A stretch of DNA of 64,000 bases, from assembly GCA_025454955.1 (NCBI GenBank), contig JALONL010000002.1, positions 186,001 to 250,000 of the forward strand, written 5' to 3'. Of this stretch, positions 62,714 through 64,000 are shown piece by piece. The notes beneath the pieces are model-generated. The model saw only the letters and a list, made by a program, of their open reading frames with translations, did no database searches and was not told where the DNA came from. The translations under genes were made by a program, and so were the position numbers. Numbering within the stretch: the first letter of the stretch is position 1; each line of letters begins with the position of its first letter. This DNA is from Bacteroidia bacterium (lineage in GTDB: Bacteria; Bacteroidota; Bacteroidia; Palsa-965).

Positions 62714-64000
62714 TTAGTGTATCACCACTTTCTCCACATAAGGTTTGCCTTCGTACACCACGTTAAGCATGTACACGCCTTTGGCAAGGCCGTTGAGGTT
62801 AATCTCGCGGGTTACTTTGCCCTGTGCGCCCTGCATGGTTTCGTTGTACACGGCGCGGCCGGTGAGGTCGGTTACAAACACGTTCATATCGCCGCGGTTA
62901 AATGCGTTGAAGCTGACATTGAACACACCGTTGTTAGGGTTGGGCGATACGCTGAGCGACTGACGGAAGCCGGGATCTTCGCCCAGTCCGAGGCAGAGAT
63001 CCATAGTTACCGGCACGGCGGTTTGTACGCTGGAGCAGGTTTCGTTGGTGGTGGCCACTTTCCAGTCGTAGAAATAATAGTAGCGGGCCAAACCGGCCGA
63101 TGAGTTTACAATGCGAAGCACTCCGGGCAGCTCGTAGGGATAACTCACGCCGCCATCGTTGCGGAACAAACCGGGGTTGGTACCGGTAGCGGCAAGGCGG
63201 TAGTTGTTGCCCACCGGAAGGTTGAAGTTGAGTGCCACACGCTGTTCGCCAGCTGCAAGTGTTACCACCTGCTGCTGAAGCATAGTACCGGTTGAATCCT
63301 GAAGCTGGATGGTTACGTTACCGGCGGCGTTGGCATAAATTTTCACATCGAGCAGTGTGGCCGCAGTGAATACGTTGAAGATTTCGTACTGGGCCGAAGT
63401 AACGTTGCCGCCGCTGCCCATGTTTTTACTGTACGGGGTAGCGTGTGTGGTATCGGTTTGCGATACTACCGACTCTACATAATAAGTAGTGGAAGCAGTA
63501 ATGGGCGGAGTGGCAAAGGTGCTTCCTGTGCCCACGAAATTGCCGCCGTTATCGTACCAGTTCAATGTGCCGGGACCGGTGGCAGTAAGCATGGTGCTGG
63601 TGTTTACGCAAACCGTATCGCCAATGGCCACGGGCTGGTTTACCACCGATGAGGCATATACGTCGAACACAGCAGTACCGCTACCGCAGAAAGTGGTTAC
63701 CTGGCAGGTATAGTTTCCGGCCTGGTTTACGGTAATGCTTTGTGTGGTGGCTCCGGTGCTCCAGAGAAACGCCGTACCGGCCGATGCGGTGAGGGTAATG
63801 TTTTCGCCGGGACAGATTACCGGGTTGCGGTTGGCGGCAATGGTAATGAGCGGGTTGCTGGTGTTTTGCAGCGTAAGCGTTACGGGAACGGCAGTGTAGT
63901 TGTTTGTTTCGTCTTCTTCGATGAAGTTATTGTTGGGATCGGTATCTACTACAATCCAGTAGTTGCCGTTGCAGGTTCCGGGAGGAATGTTGATCCACAT
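62714..64000 (-). CDS. T9SS type A cargo protein with CARDB/Ig-like domains (partial, N-terminus beyond the window)
   Basis: At least 428 residues. The frame is open at the right edge and the apparent Met at 64000 is simply the last codon available. The visible part begins in a CARDB-like domain (NYWIVVDTDPNNNFIEEDET), continues with an Ig-like region (PVICPGENITLTASAG, about 60-110) and further beta regions with NWYDNGGNFVGTGST, then a domain of about 170 residues. It ends with a T9SS sorting domain (about 350-428, LSVSPNPNNGVFNVSF and GLAKGVYMLNVVYEGK). It is a secreted surface protein. Any enzymatic domain would be upstream of the window. Confidence 0.88.
   Translation of the reverse strand: MWINIPPGTCNGNYWIVVDTDPNNNFIEEDETNNYTAVPVTLTLQNTSNPLITIAANRNPVICPGENITLTASAGTAFLWSTGATTQSITVNQAGNYTCQVTTFCGSGTAVFDVYASSVVNQPVAIGDTVCVNTSTMLTATGPGTLNWYDNGGNFVGTGSTFATPPITASTTYYVESVVSQTDTTHATPYSKNMGSGGNVTSAQYEIFNVFTAATLLDVKIYANAAGNVTIQLQDSTGTMLQQQVVTLAAGEQRVALNFNLPVGNNYRLAATGTNPGLFRNDGGVSYPYELPGVLRIVNSSAGLARYYYFYDWKVATTNETCSSVQTAVPVTMDLCLGLGEDPGFRQSLSVSPNPNNGVFNVSFNAFNRGDMNVFVTDLTGRAVYNETMQGAQGKVTREINLNGLAKGVYMLNVVYEGKPYVEKVVIH

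Overview
The window is a chromosomal segment of a Bacteroidota bacterium. The evidence is a PorP/SprF-family outer-membrane protein, several proteins ending in type IX secretion (T9SS) sorting domains of the short 'type A' and CHU_C-like 'type B' kinds, a fused MurF-Alr enzyme, and promoters of the Bacteroidota form (TTTG near -33, TAnnTTTG near -7) before prs, the giant adhesin gene and the methyltransferase gene. I cannot assign a genus. Most of the DNA is moderately GC-rich. Several small blocks are visibly AT-richer and look imported.

Layout. 1-3.5 kb: an AT-rich two-gene unit (a PD-(D/E)XK-like nuclease and a Cys/His-motif protein) lying just 3' of tRNA-Leu(CAA). 3.5-9.2 kb: cytochrome oxidase subunit III, a DUF5060-type glycosidase-like protein, a repeat-rich gap, a cold-shock protein, then prs, rplY and pth. 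9.2-11.4 kb: a restriction-modification (R-M) pair. 11.4-14.2 kb: two SAM methyltransferases, an AraC regulator and a possible small RNA. 14.3-28.4 kb (all minus strand): a giant thrombospondin-type-3 surface protein, now split by a frameshift, then PorP/SprF and an OmpA-family protein, a likely secretion/anchoring locus. 28.6-32.7 kb: CutA-like, VOC, TPR-SpoIIE phosphatase and a lipoprotein. 33.0-34.9 kb: an ATPase plus TOPRIM-like pair. 34.9-38.4 kb: nrdA-nrdB. 38.9-44.9 kb: M23 peptidase, DUF3109 protein, a second TPR-SpoIIE phosphatase, a lipoprotein and a small outer-membrane-type protein. 45.0-48 kb: glyS and a proteasome-like Ntn hydrolase with a convergent small gene. 48-56 kb: oxidoreductase, Crp-like regulator, murF-alr, tdk, a Pro-rich repeat protein, an M28 peptidase and an ECF sigma/anti-sigma pair. 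56.6-60.2 kb: a 1192-residue SprB-repeat/PKD/CHU_C protein. 60.3-64 kb: DUF4199, membrane LuxR regulator and two type A T9SS cargo proteins, the last cut by the window edge.

The most striking observation is that three unrelated two-gene nuclease or defence-like modules each sit directly behind a housekeeping gene, in the same orientation, bounded by long direct repeats that copy that gene's 3' end or terminator. These are an about 59-bp imperfect repeat with a 37-bp identical core at tRNA-Leu, a 48-bp perfect repeat at pth, and an 85-bp perfect repeat at nrdA. No integrase or transposase is visible in any of them. Each insertion keeps the host gene intact, and two of the three also duplicate the host terminator. 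This matches the 'insertion with long target duplication' known for some R-M systems, but here it appears to extend to non-R-M modules and to recur three times within 35 kb, which suggests a shared, unidentified insertion route.

Other notable points are the proteasome-like protein with a recognisable Thr/Asp/Lys triad, five nearly identical 219-bp tandem units inside the giant adhesin gene, and a perfect 15-bp hairpin between that gene and porP/sprF.
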